Notes under the pieces: generated by a model
Told to the model about the DNA's origin: nothing
The model's input: the letters and a program-made list of their open reading frames with translations, nothing else
Databases searched by the model: none
Translations under genes and position numbers: made by a program
From: Nipponacmea schrenckii
Lineage: Eukaryota > Mollusca > Gastropoda > Lottiidae
Assembly (NCBI GenBank): GCA_030562195.1
Contig: CM060200.1
Span: forward strand, 1,178,001-1,242,000
DNA length: 64,000 nucleotides
Direction of reading: 5' to 3'
In this document: piece after piece, positions 1 to 28,600 of the stretch
How positions within the stretch are numbered: position 1 is the first letter of the stretch
Layout: the number at the start of each line of letters is the position of its first letter

Positions 1-333
1 GATTTAAATGCATATTTGTATGATTGTTTCACATTTTGATCTGAGGTTGTCTCCACTTGCCATCCATGATGTTGACTTATTTAAGGTCACATTACTTTTA
101 ACGCTGACTGATATAAAGTTCCAAGTTGAGGATTCTTTCTACCAGCTGATCCTTGGTCAAACTGCTTGGCATTGATCCCCCCTGGATTATCCGTACCCAT
201 TTACAGCTGGGTGGACTGGAATTATTAGTGAAGATGTCTTATTCAAGATCATCTGACTTTTACACACTGATCGAGTTCAAAACCAACAAAACAGTAGAAC
301 CAACATCTGTATCAGTGTATTATTTTGTTTCAG
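1..333. other. Tetraspanin 5' intron, partial
   Basis: This stretch lies upstream of the first visible tetraspanin exon. It ends in a polypyrimidine tract and an AG acceptor at 332-333, so it is intron. Most of it (about 128-235) is a copy of an interspersed repeat recognised by the words accagctgatccttgg and ggattatccgtacccat, which recurs at 3703-3795 and elsewhere. I see no coding exon in it. The tetraspanin start codon and the first half of its first membrane segment must lie to the left of the window. Confidence 0.7.
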
Positions 334-3300
334 TTTGGAGCATTGGCTATATTAGGTATCGGTATTTGGACGTACGAAGCAGAATATGGAAGTAAAGTTT
401 TATCCAAGTTAATTGGAGTAAATCTATATCAAGTTGATTCGTATATTTTAATTGGCGTGGGTTCCGCCATTATATTCGTTACTATGTTAGGTATTTGTGG
501 ATTGGTTGCTCAATACAGATGTCTTATGGGATTGGTAAGTGATGCACAGTTTCTTCGTTTCTGAAATTTTTTCAACATGAGGTTTATTCTAGTCTTATTT
601 TATTGTATTTTGTAAGAAGTCCCTTTTAATTTCAATATATTTTTCGAGAATTTGGATGTAAAACTTATTTTAACACGACTTAAATTAAAATTTGAACGAC
701 ATTTAGAAGTTGAGTTTGTATAATGTTTCTTGTTATATGACTAAAATTATTTGTATAAGCTTACAGTATATATTTCTCTATTTCATTTCAGCATCTGAGT
801 CTATTAGCGTTTACATCAGTCATGTTATTTGTAGCAGGAATTCTGGGATATGTCCTAATCAGTGATGTAAGTGTCGCAAATTTTTCACTTTTGGTAATGA
901 AGATTTTTTTCTGAAATTCATTAAAACTATGTGAATAATATATCTGTTTGAGCAGAACTGGGATAAAAAATAAAATGCGCAGCACCAAAAGCGGGGGTGG
1001 GTGAATGTATCTGATTATTTTTCATCCGTGTATTACAGCTAGAAGATAAAGTACGAAGCAAGATGGACGACACATTGGTAAATCGTTATGGGATAGATAT
1101 AGATAAAAACTTAAAAAATCGCGAGATAACACAAGCATGGGATGAAATACAGAAAAATGTAGGTATTGATGTAAACTTGGATTTCTTTTAACAAATTTGA
1201 TACAAATAAAAACTCAAGTACCAATGATCCAGACTACAAAATTAAGTTCCACATAGATAATAAGAATTTGGCCGTAGCCTAGCCTACATTGATAGCAGCA
1301 AATTAACTTTTTGTATCAAGAAGATGTATACCACAATGGAAAATCAGAATGTAAAAAAAGTTCAAAGGATAGAGCCAAGAATTAATAAACTATTAAGAAA
1401 ATTAAAGCGAAAAGAGAAATAAAATGATAAATTGTAATTAATAGACACACTTATTAAATGAAATATGAAATAATTTATTTTCAGTTTGAATGTTGCGGTG
1501 TATATGGAGATATCAATGAAACCAATTCCTGGGCCATTTATAAACAACGTTCTAAATGGTTCTTGAAATCTTATTCTAGTGAGTATTGAAACAAGTTCTT
1601 TAGATTATTGCAGCAGGTATATCTACTGTTAAATACGGTAGATACTCTTATTGACCAAGTTAAAATTTATATAAGGATTCTGTTATATTATTTATGGCAG
1701 CAGGTATATCTACTGATGAATATATACTCTTATTGACCAAGTTTAAATTTATATAAGGATTCTGTTATGTTATTTATGACAGCAGGTATATCTACTGATG
1801 AATATATACTCTTATTGACCAAGTTAAAATTTATATAAGGATTCTGTTATATTATCTATGGCAGCAGGTATATCTACTGATGAATACTGTATAATACTCT
1901 TATTGGCTAAGTTTGAAATTTTTAAATTGATTTATTCAAAGATGCAGTGTCCCTTTAAATGAATAACTGTTCAATCAGCTTTGTGTTTTTGAATCGTCTT
2001 CATTAACCTGTCTTCATTAACCTGTCTTCATTAACCTGTCTTCATTAACCTGTCTTCATTAACCTGTCTTCATTAACCGTCTTCATTAACCTGTCTTCAT
2101 TAACCTGTCTTCATTAACCTGTCTTCATTAACCTGTCTTCATTAACCTGTCTTCATTAACCCGTCTTCATTAACCCGTCTTCATTAACCTGTCTTCATTA
2201 ACCTGTCTTCATTAACCTGTCTTCATTAACCTGTCTTCATTAACCTGTCTTCATTAACCTGTCTTCATTAACCTGTCCCTTTCATTAACCTGTCTTCATT
2301 AACCCTCTTCTTTTAACCTGTCTTCATTAACCTGTCTTCATTAACCCGTCTTCATTAACCTGTCTTCATTAACCTGTCTTCATTAACCCCTCTTCATTAA
2401 CCCGTCTTCATTTAACCTATTAGGAGCCGAAGAGAAGGATGTAAAATTCTATTCCAAGTTTTTGAAATGGAATTATATAGTTGTATAATATCATGTGTAA
2501 GAAGAAATATTGTGATGTTTTTAAACAATCTAAAGATATATAATTAATTAATGATGTGTTTTAGATGATACGTATGTACCAGCCAGTTGTTGTGAAAGTT
2601 GGAACCAAGAAGAGTGTCGATATTTAACTAACAGTACTTTTCTACTAGCTGACCCTCTAGTATCTTATCCTACTAACGCCAATTTTTCACTTTATACATA
2701 TGTAAGTACCGTCTTGATTTTTATGATAAAAATATTAAAATTAGCACTTGTAGTATATTTGCTTCACATTCTAAAGCTGAGAATAAAAACGAAATCTCGT
2801 TCTTGATATAAAAAATATCACCACAAGTAGATAAAAGTTATAAACTCCAAGGCTCTGTCGAGGTTTTTTTCACTTTTATCGACGAGTGGTGATATTTTTT
2901 ATTTCAAGTAAGACTAGTTTGAGATTTAATTTATCACCCAAAATCTCTGTTAGTTAATAAAAAAATAAATAATAATGGAATATATTTTGCATTATCTCCT
3001 AGGAGATATAGTGCAGTAGGTAACGCTTTTATGATACAAGCAATATCTACTGTAGAATCACCTTTGTTGATAACAAGTAAAACAGATATTATGTCAGAAC
3101 GATATTACACCTTTGCTTGATAACTTTTAATGTAAAACAGGATTTATATTGTCAGAACGATATTAACCTAGGTGTTTCACGTGAGTTATACAGCTGAATA
3201 TTTTTGTGTTTATTTGTAGGGTTGTTTTGATAAACTGGATCCTTATTTAGAGAAAACTGGAATAGTGATTGGAACGACGGCCATTACTGTTGGTGTTTTA

Positions 3301-3494
3301 CTTGTAAGTGGACAGTTTTATTGAACCTGCGCTAATTAGAGACGCCAGAATCTCCTATAATTCTCTAGGCTATTTTCAAAGACTCGGGGGTAAGCTGATA
3401 GCTAGAAAACTTATTATTTGAATTTAAATTTCTATTTCAGTTGATCGAGTTGGTACTATCTATATTAATGTACAGAATGTTACCACCTAGTTAA
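334..3494 (+). CDS. Tetraspanin family membrane protein, 5' end missing
   Basis: Seven exons are visible: 334-534, 792-866, 1039-1158, 1485-1578, 2565-2701, 3220-3303 and 3441-3494. All have GT-AG borders and matching phases and encode 254 residues to a TAA stop. Exon 1 holds the end of TM1 (FGALAILGIGIW), the small loop and TM2 with a diverged GICGLVAQYRCLMGL motif. Exon 2 is TM3 and the last two exons are TM4. The large extracellular loop carries the family hallmark CCG (ECCGVYG), a PASCC motif and a closing GCF, giving the cysteine pattern of a CD151/CD9-type loop. Tetraspanins organise receptors and integrins into plasma-membrane microdomains. The start codon lies outside the window. Family assignment is firm; the exact orthologue is not, so no symbol is given. 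Confidence 0.88.
1610..1925. repeat. Tandem repeat, about 84-bp unit, four copies
   Basis: Four consecutive copies begin near 1610, 1696, 1780 and 1860, each starting gcagcaggtatatctactg and ending ttatataaggattctgtta. They lie in a tetraspanin intron. The same unit occurs singly elsewhere, for example near 4310-4500, 35850-35960 and 60780-60890, so this is a locally amplified copy of a dispersed element. Confidence 0.85.
1995..2419. repeat. 14-bp minisatellite (gtcttcattaacct)n
   Basis: About 30 head-to-tail copies of gtcttcattaacct fill 425 bp of the same tetraspanin intron. Most copies are identical; a few carry ccc or ccct variants or a missing base. It lies about 145 bp upstream of the acceptor for exon 2565-2701. 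Confidence 0.95.
2791..2920. mobile_element. Hairpin MITE-like element
   Basis: An almost self-complementary 130-bp segment. The core arms 2802-2823 and 2887-2908 pair at 21 of 22 positions (one contains aaaaaatatcacca, the other tggtgatatttttt). Pairing continues inward (agataaaagt with acttttatc) and outward (aaatctc with gagattt). The loop is about 30 nt. It has no coding capacity and lies in a tetraspanin intron. Confidence 0.7.
2994..3060. repeat. Palindrome-headed short dispersed repeat, copy 1
   Basis: Begins with the perfect palindrome atctcctaggagat and continues atagtgcagtagg, then taacgctttt, then tctactgtagaat. A second copy at 19283-19350, in a HADHA intron, shares this order of words, so it is a dispersed repeat rather than chance. 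Confidence 0.65.
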
Positions 3495-5375
3495 TCAGTT
3501 ACCATGGTAACAAATTTATTTTAATGCTCAAATTTTTATACACTGCTGGTTATGGTGCACCTATATTTACAGATAGTAGTTTATGTTATAAGGGCATAGA
3601 CCTTTTGATATTGATTTCACAAGGATACAACTTACAAACGGGGACCTCTTGGTCTTGGTTAAACCTTTGATAATTTACAAGGATAACAACTTACATACTG
3701 CAGGATCCTTTCTACCAGCTGGTCCTTGGTTAAACCTCTTAGTATGGACCTATCATGGATTATCCGTATCCATTTACAGTTTGGTTGACTGGGATAATGA
3801 GGAATATGACTTGCAATAATTTTGTAACTGTTTGTAATATCAATATAGAGCTGTATATATATTTATATTTGTTGAGAAAGATTGTGTTTGAGAATTGAGG
3901 AATACAAGTCATAAACAAGTCAATATTATAGAGGACATGTGTAAATTGAGTAAAAACATTGTTACTTTATTAATGAAGTGTTAATTCCGGAATATGTTTT
4001 GTTTGTGATGGATTACTATGACTGATAATATAAAAGACTGTGTTAGGGGCCAACTTCACAAACACTTATAAAGCTGTATTTTTTTTAACACCTGGTGTGT
4101 GTATGTGTAAAGGTGTGTATTTGTGTTTATATAAGACTTCTATTTATTTTAATTTTTAAATCCAGTCAGTTACAATTTATAGATATTTATGTTTTATTGA
4201 TTAAACTATTAAAGTATTTTTTGTTGATAGAAGAGAAGAGTTATCTATATTTTAATAAATTCAAATAATTTAAGGAATATTGGGTTTTTAAATGGACATA
4301 AAATTTTTAAACTTGACCAATAAGAGTATATTATATTCATCAGTGAATAAACCTGCTGTCATAAATAACATAACATAATCTTTATATAATCTGATAAACC
4401 AAGTAATTAATAAATTGGTTAAGCCTTTTTCAATAATTACTTTGTTTTGTGAGTTTTCCAGATTTTAAAGGATTTTGTTACTTTATGACACCAGGTAAGT
4501 TCCCTGATGAATATATACAGATTTGATAGGCCAAGCATTCTCAACCTTAAAATGTTTTATAACTAGTTGTAATAAATCTATTGTCCGTTTGGTAAAATGG
4601 TAGTCAAGGCAAGCGTATACAAGAGCTCCCAGATTAGTAAACTGTCATGTGATCTTGTACCGTAATTTAAAGACTTAACATCCATTCCACAAAAGCTCTT
4701 TGCTTTTGTACTGAGAACTCTGGCCTTAAGGGGTTCAGGTTTTAGAAATTTGTTAATTATTGCAGGTAATATAGGAAATATAATAATGCTAGAAAGTTTT
4801 TTACTATTGAACATTTCAACGATCATACACTAACCCTTGATGCAGGTCCATTTTTTTCTGATAAAATAAGTTATTTTGAGTGATAATATAATTTATAATT
4901 ACATCATATAAACAATTGTTACAGTATTTTATACAAAATAACAACAGTTGGTCACCATGTTGAATTATCACTAACAAGAAATACTTGCCAAACTTATTCC
5001 TTACAAACCAACACAGCAAAATGTTGAGTGAATATTATTATTGTTACAAATGTAGACCCTTTTTCCAAAAATTCTTGACACCAGTTTTTATCTTGTGTAA
5101 CAGATTGCTGTTTTTCTTAAATTATGAAGTTAAAAGAGTGGATAAGATTGAGAATAAGGACAAAAATAACTTATTAATAATCCTGAATTTTTCTTTAAAA
5201 AAAATTAATCTGATTTTGATCCAGGTTGATATTTTTAAATCCCGAGTAAAAATTAGCACTGTAATGAAAATAAATATAACATATTCAGCGGATTTACTGT
5301 CTTTAACTCCACACTGAATATTCACTGTTCATTGTCAGTTCCTTGCATTGATCTAAATTACTTTTCTTTCAGACT
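3495..5375. other. Tetraspanin 3' UTR and tetraspanin/HADHB spacer
   Basis: The first part is probably the tetraspanin 3' UTR, with a candidate AATAAA poly(A) signal at 4254-4259. It contains a copy of the ggattatccgtatccat repeat (3703-3795) and one of the gacagcaggt repeat (about 4310-4500). From about 4560 to 5375 I see no exon, only AT-rich sequence. Tetraspanin and HADHB are convergent here. Confidence 0.6.
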
Positions 5376-11561
<6,186 letters not shown>

Positions 11562-11807
11562 GCTGGAAACTGTGGACTTTGACTGTCACGTGACTTGACT
11601 TCTGGACTCACCGCTCTGGCTAAATTCCAAATTTTTGACGCGGTTGATGAATGAAAAATTGTCACCATTGAAAAGTTGAACCTATTTCAGACTTGAACAG
11701 ATTTCACTAATTTCAGTTGAATTCAGTTCAGTACAATTACGTGACGAGAGGTAACGAGACATCGCGTTACTATACGAGATATCAAAGGTTAGCCGGCTGA
11801 AGACAAA
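11562..11807. promoter_or_regulatory. Bidirectional promoter of HADHB and HADHA
   Basis: Only 246 bp separate the HADHB and HADHA start codons, on opposite strands, so both 5' UTRs and the shared core promoter must lie here. There is no TATA box. A perfect palindromic E-box, gtcacgtgac, sits at 11585-11594, and a second acgtga core at 11739-11744. E-boxes of this kind bind USF/MITF-class bHLH factors, but that use here is inferred. Vertebrate HADHA and HADHB are also head-to-head with a shared promoter. Confidence 0.8.
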
Positions 11808-23951
<12,144 letters not shown>

Positions 23952-23984
23952 TCAAAGGGACATAACTTAGAATAATTTAAATTC

Positions 23985-24478
23985 ACAGTCCAGTTTCTTG
24001 AAAATTGAACTAAGAATAACTCAAGAGTACCAGTCATCTGATTGGCCAATCACTTTAAATTGTATCGAATTTATTAGTTTTTTAACCAATCACTTTCCAG
24101 TATTTCTGAAATCTTGATTTTTGTCTTCGTTCAGTTTTCAAGACTAACGATACATATTCAGAATCCAGCTGTCGGAAAATCAAAGCTCAATTTTCAAATC
24201 TGCTACATTTCATCATCAAAAACTGATAATAATTCTGTTTTACTAATTTTCTCTCGCATTTATAATTCTAAAAAGGATTGCCCATTAACAACTTGATTAC
24301 AATTATAACTGGGACTTTATTCTCAAAAACTTAAGTAAGATAAACTTCAGATTTTAAGAAATACAGTAATCTGATTGGTTGATAAAACTGATTAAAGTCA
24401 ATTTTAGTGATTGACCAATCAGATGACTGGAATACTAAAATCATTCTAAGTTTAGGTTTTCAAGAATAAGAACCCAGG
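23985..24478. mobile_element. MITE with about 65-bp terminal inverted repeats
   Basis: The left arm (23985-24055) contains cagtcatctgattggccaat; the right arm (24405-24470) contains attgaccaatcagatgactg, its complement, and both extend outward through ttcttgaaaa and ttttcaagaa. A copy of the right portion lies in a PPT1 intron at 29950-30100. It has no transposase. Confidence 0.7.
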
Positions 24479-24884
24479 TGGTCAGAATTGTGAAGTTTTG
24501 TGGTTATCCCTTGTATAACGCTTTTTGTGAAGAGCTCTTCTGTCCAGTGCCTTCTCCAGGACACAGCGTTCATCATGATTTGGGTTTTAATGTGAATATC
24601 AGGGTTGGGTTGTGAAAAGAAGGGTCACACCTAGCAACTGTTCAAAAATTGGTTTAACTCACTTGAAATGTGGATTCAGGACAAAAACAAAATTAAACTC
24701 ATCATCTTAGTGCTAATTCAATTACTGTATATTTTTTTCATCCCAACAACTCTGGGGGGTGGGGGGGACCTTCCCATTTTGGGATTGCTATGGGGCGTAC
24801 ATTCATTTATGTTATAATTTAGTGTAGATATATTTTAGTCTGTATTCAAATTACAATGTATGAATTCTACTCCGCCTAAAAAAA

Positions 24885-25075
24885 AAAACCATTCAGATGG
24901 GACAAAAAACGGAGGCCCAGTGTGCCCAAGACTGTGTACATTTAAGATCCCTCGACAGTTGGAAATCGCAAAAAGGGTTGGCTATGCCGCTATCCATAAA
25001 CTGCATGGTGTTGCCTGTCTTCATTAGCCTATATGGTGCAGAAGAGTAGGATGTAAAACTCCATTCATTTCATTT
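24885..25075 (+). mobile_element. tRNA-derived SINE, 5'-truncated
   Basis: Starts within the body (cagatgggac) and runs through actgtgtacatttaagatcc, ggctatgccgctatcc and the tail tggtgcagaagagtagga, then gtaaaactccattcatttc. The tRNA-like head is absent. Confidence 0.7.
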
Positions 25076-26078
25076 TCATAATAAGTGTGTTTTACTGTAA
25101 TTAATATGAAGATATCTAAGAAGTTGATTGTATATTATAATTCCAATTAGACTGAACAAGGGCAATAACTGTATAACTAATTCTTTTGTTTAAATGACAG
25201 CCATGTTTTCAGTTTAGGTTTAAACTCTGTTTATTTATCAAATTATTGTAATATTTCTATTGTTATACAAAAAAAATACAAAAATTTGATAAAAATGTGG
25301 AATTGTTTTTTAAAACATTATTATGCAAATGGCAGCAGCAGGGGTCTGTTTTTTCCCCAAGAACAGACTGCATGAAATGAATTTTTTTTTTTTAGAAAAT
25401 ATCATGTTTCCTCTGTTCTAAATCAGCTAAAGTTCTTTCAAAAATGCTGTCCTGTTGAGGGTTGTTAATCTGAAATGAGAATCTGCAGCATAAGATGGGA
25501 TGTCAACTTATAGATGGATTGTTTTCCTATAAAACCTCTCGCTTCTTCGCTTACCTTGCTCTACTCCTAAAGCCTTATAAGAAGGATATTCTCCATTCTC
25601 AGACTGGTTTTCCTGACAACGATTTTACATCTGAAACAATTGTCTGCTGCCTAAAATCAACAACTTCACGATTATCTGCTGTCTGAAATGAACCCTAATA
25701 AGCTTTGTAAATTGGTGATAGGCTTGAATGAAATGGACATTGTAAAGTTTTTTTTTTTTTACTATTTTATTTTGTCTAATATTTCAAATTAAAATCAATA
25801 AATTCCAATACCTGGGGGCCGCCATCAATTAGTTGCCCATGTGTGTTAAATACGAAATGCAGTGGGGTCTAATACAAATCACAAGCACAAGTTTTCGCGT
25901 ACCCCAAAGATTTCACCCTAGGAATTTTGCTGATTTTAAAAGGACTTCACAGTCCATGACGATTCTTATCTTGTATCAATTTTCAATTTCGTTCTGTATG
26001 TACAGGGATAGTTCTAAACAAATATTTATTTGTTGTCTGTATTTTAATTTCTAAAGTGGTTGTCTGTGTCCAATATCA

Positions 26079-26086
26079 ACTTCCGG
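26079..26086 (+). promoter_or_regulatory. ETS-type site (acttccgg) upstream of PSMB4
   Basis: An acttccgg motif, the complement of the ccggaagt core bound by ETS/GABP factors, lies 52 bp before the preferred ATG. Such sites are typical of TATA-less housekeeping promoters. The call rests on the motif and position only. Confidence 0.4.
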
Positions 26087-26130
26087 TTTGGCCAAGAAAA
26101 ATGGTGCATTGTGGTAGAATGACATTAAAC

Positions 26131-26916
26131 ATGGAAGCCTTCGACTCAATTTATTCAAGCCCAGCTCCGTTTTGGAGAAATGGACCGCAACCAGGAGGTT
26201 TATACAACTTTCCAAACAACTCAACGACTTCTCGAAAGACTTCAGAATCCCAGAGATCTGCTTTTCCGATTGTCACAGGTACGTCTGTCTTGGGAATCAA
26301 GTTTAATGGCGGTGTTATTATCGCAGCAGATATGCTTGGTTCGTATGGTTCTTTGGCAAGATTCAGGAACATTTCTAGATTGAATCGAATCAATGATTCC
26401 ACTGTGATTGGATGTGGAGGCGACTACGCTGATTATCAATTCTTAAAAGGCGTCATCGAGCAGAGAGTCATAGACGAAGAATGTTTGAATGACGGTTTCG
26501 GATTTACACCAAAAAGTATGTTTTCATGGTTGACTCGAGTTTTGTACAACAGAAGATCAAAATTTAACCCATTATGGAATGTCTACATAGTTGCTGGTAT
26601 GCATGATGAAGAACCATTCCTTGGGTACATTGATAAAATTGGTGTGGCTTATGAAGCTCCTTCTATTTCATCCGGATTTGGATCTCATATAGCTTTGCCT
26701 ATTTTACGAGAAGAGATGGAAAAGAACCCAAATATGAATGAAAAGGAAGCAACTGAATTAATCCAAAGATGTATGAAGCTGTTATATTACAGAGATGCCC
26801 GATCACTAAATAAATACGAATACGCTGTCATCACCAAGGCTGGTGCCAAGATCCACGGTCCAATTGTTCCTGAAACGAATTGGGAGATAGCTCATCTTAT
26901 TCAAGGATATGAATAG
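26131..26916 (+). CDS. PSMB4: Proteasome subunit beta type-4 (beta-7), intronless
   Basis: One uninterrupted reading frame of 261 codons from the ATG that aligns with the human start (MEAF). An in-frame ATG at 26101 would add ten residues. PSMB4 is a non-catalytic beta subunit of the 20S core. The conserved parts are continuous: VTGTSVLGIKFNGGVIIAAD just after the propeptide, MLGSYGSLARFRNISR, GDYADYQFLKGV, SWLTRVLYNRRSKFNPLWN, GVAYEAPS, LLYYRDARSLNKY and the C-terminal TNWEIAHLIQGYE. No stop or frameshift is present. Every other conserved gene here has introns, and vertebrate PSMB4 has several, so this copy may be a retrocopy or may reflect intron loss. There is no obvious poly(A) tract after it, and it has its own ETS-type site upstream. 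Confidence 0.95.
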   Translation: MEAFDSIYSSPAPFWRNGPQPGGLYNFPNNSTTSRKTSESQRSAFPIVTGTSVLGIKFNGGVIIAADMLGSYGSLARFRNISRLNRINDSTVIGCGGDYADYQFLKGVIEQRVIDEECLNDGFGFTPKSMFSWLTRVLYNRRSKFNPLWNVYIVAGMHDEEPFLGYIDKIGVAYEAPSISSGFGSHIALPILREEMEKNPNMNEKEATELIQRCMKLLYYRDARSLNKYEYAVITKAGAKIHGPIVPETNWEIAHLIQGYE

Positions 26917-28600
26917 ACTCTTATACACTCATATTTACAAGCCGTCATCAATGATCAAGATAGACAAGGCTTGAGATAATGTGATAGTCATGATTTTGAC
27001 ATCAATACCAGTACTCTGAACTAACCATAAACACTCTTAACTACACTTTGCTGAAAGAGGTTATATTTATCTAAATAATTGCTGAAACTCTGATATTTAA
27101 AGCTCAATTTAAGCTATAAAATAGTTTTCTAAATACCTACTTATTGAGCTCAGAGCAGAGCTCAATTTCAGTTATCTAGATTGTTGTGATATTTGCTAGA
27201 TCAGCTGATAAGAGTTAAATATCAGATATTTTGAATTTTATTAGGCTTTCTTTAATTGCTTCCAATTCAGATGAGAATTTCATGACTGTCAAATTATTTT
27301 CAGCCTTTGTCAGAGAAAACACAAGTTAACTATATGGACCTATTGACATTAAGATTTCATGTGAATTTTCATTGTTATTTATTCATCCATCTTGGCTGTC
27401 ATCTTGATAAATATTGTTATAAAATTTCAATGAATGACTTGTGTGTTTTACATCTCCTGAAACTTAATTAAATCTTTAATTAAAATGGTGCACCTCATGT
27501 GTACCTTAGTCTGATGATCCTGAATAAGTCATCTTCACTCATAATTCCAGTCCACCCACCTGTAAGTGGGTACAGATAACTCAGGAAAGATCAATGCTAA
27601 GAGGTTTGGCCAAGGACCAGCTGGTAGAAAGGACCCCTGTCATGGCAGATATGATAAACCTTTCTGTATTACCCAGGGGCTGATGTAAGACCAAAAACGT
27701 ATTACCATCAATAAATAAAACAAGACAGTTTGATACAAAATATACAATTTTTAATTGTAAGAGATCTCATAATTATAGAAAATATACACAACTATCAAAA
27801 TTTAAGATTTACACCAAATTTCATACAAGTGCTATCTTTTTCAACATATCTAATTAGGATAAAAATTGCTGAATCACTGTTGATTATAATAGGAGTTTTA
27901 CACCCAACTGTTCTGTGGTGGTACCTACATCATATTGTGCTGATATAAGTCAGTTGAAAAAAGTTAAAGGTGATCTAATCGACATAAGTGATCGTCCCAT
28001 TTTATGATAAACTTTTTCTATCGGTACATTATATTGTGCGGTTGCAAATTATTGTTAATCGAAGCTGAATGTGTAATAAGGGACATCAGGCGTTCTAGAA
28101 GAGTGTGTGAGGTTAAATCAGTCAGTAATTCCCCTTGAAATGGGGCCACTTTCAACTGTACATTGTTAAATGCTGCATGTGTACTTAAATGGAACATAAG
28201 CAATAAGCGTTTAGATAGTGACAGTGCCATTTTCATATTTAGGATTATAGATCTCATTTTACATGATAATAAACATTTCACAAGACATAAATTTGTTTAT
28301 CCTGCCACAAATAATTATAAATAAATTTATCTGAAATATGATTTATAATAAATTTTACATTATAGAAGTCTATTATGAAGTAAAAAAAACATACAATTTT
28401 TACTTCCTTTCAAGGAAACTTTGAAAAATTTGGAAATGACCTTATATGGACAAAAGTGACATCCATTAGTGTCGAAACAAAATAATATCCTGTTTTTTTA
28501 AATAATATCCTAGTTCTTAGAATACATGAGCATTTTGAAGTGAACACAATTTTTTGATGTCATTTCTTTTATCACAGTGTCAAAATCATATCATGGTATT
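26917..28600. other. PSMB4 3' UTR and PSMB4/PPT1 spacer
   Basis: The first 560 bp are probably PSMB4 3' UTR, with a candidate ATTAAA signal at 27467-27472. A copy of the ggattatccgtacccat repeat in minus orientation lies at 27538-27640. The rest is AT-rich with no exon that I can see. PSMB4 and PPT1 are convergent. Confidence 0.55.
27538..27640 (-). repeat. Dispersed repeat (ggattatccgtacccat family), minus orientation
   Basis: Begins cataattccagtccaccca, continues cctgtaagtgggtacagata and ends ggaccagctggtagaaagga. It is one of the better copies of a family seen six times in the window. Confidence 0.65.

Larger units (their letters stand above)
23952..26100. other. HADHA/PSMB4 spacer with HADHA 3' UTR
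   Basis: The spacer between HADHA and PSMB4. It holds a long inverted-repeat element (23985-24478), a 5'-truncated SINE (24885-25075) and several homopolymer runs. I see no exon. The ORF-like stretch near 25495-25686 matches nothing I recognise. The last 100 bp include the PSMB4 promoter. Confidence 0.6.

Noticed and set aside
25495..25686. 63-codon frame between HADHA and PSMB4
   Set aside because: No recognisable domain, no splice or promoter signals, and a length expected by chance.
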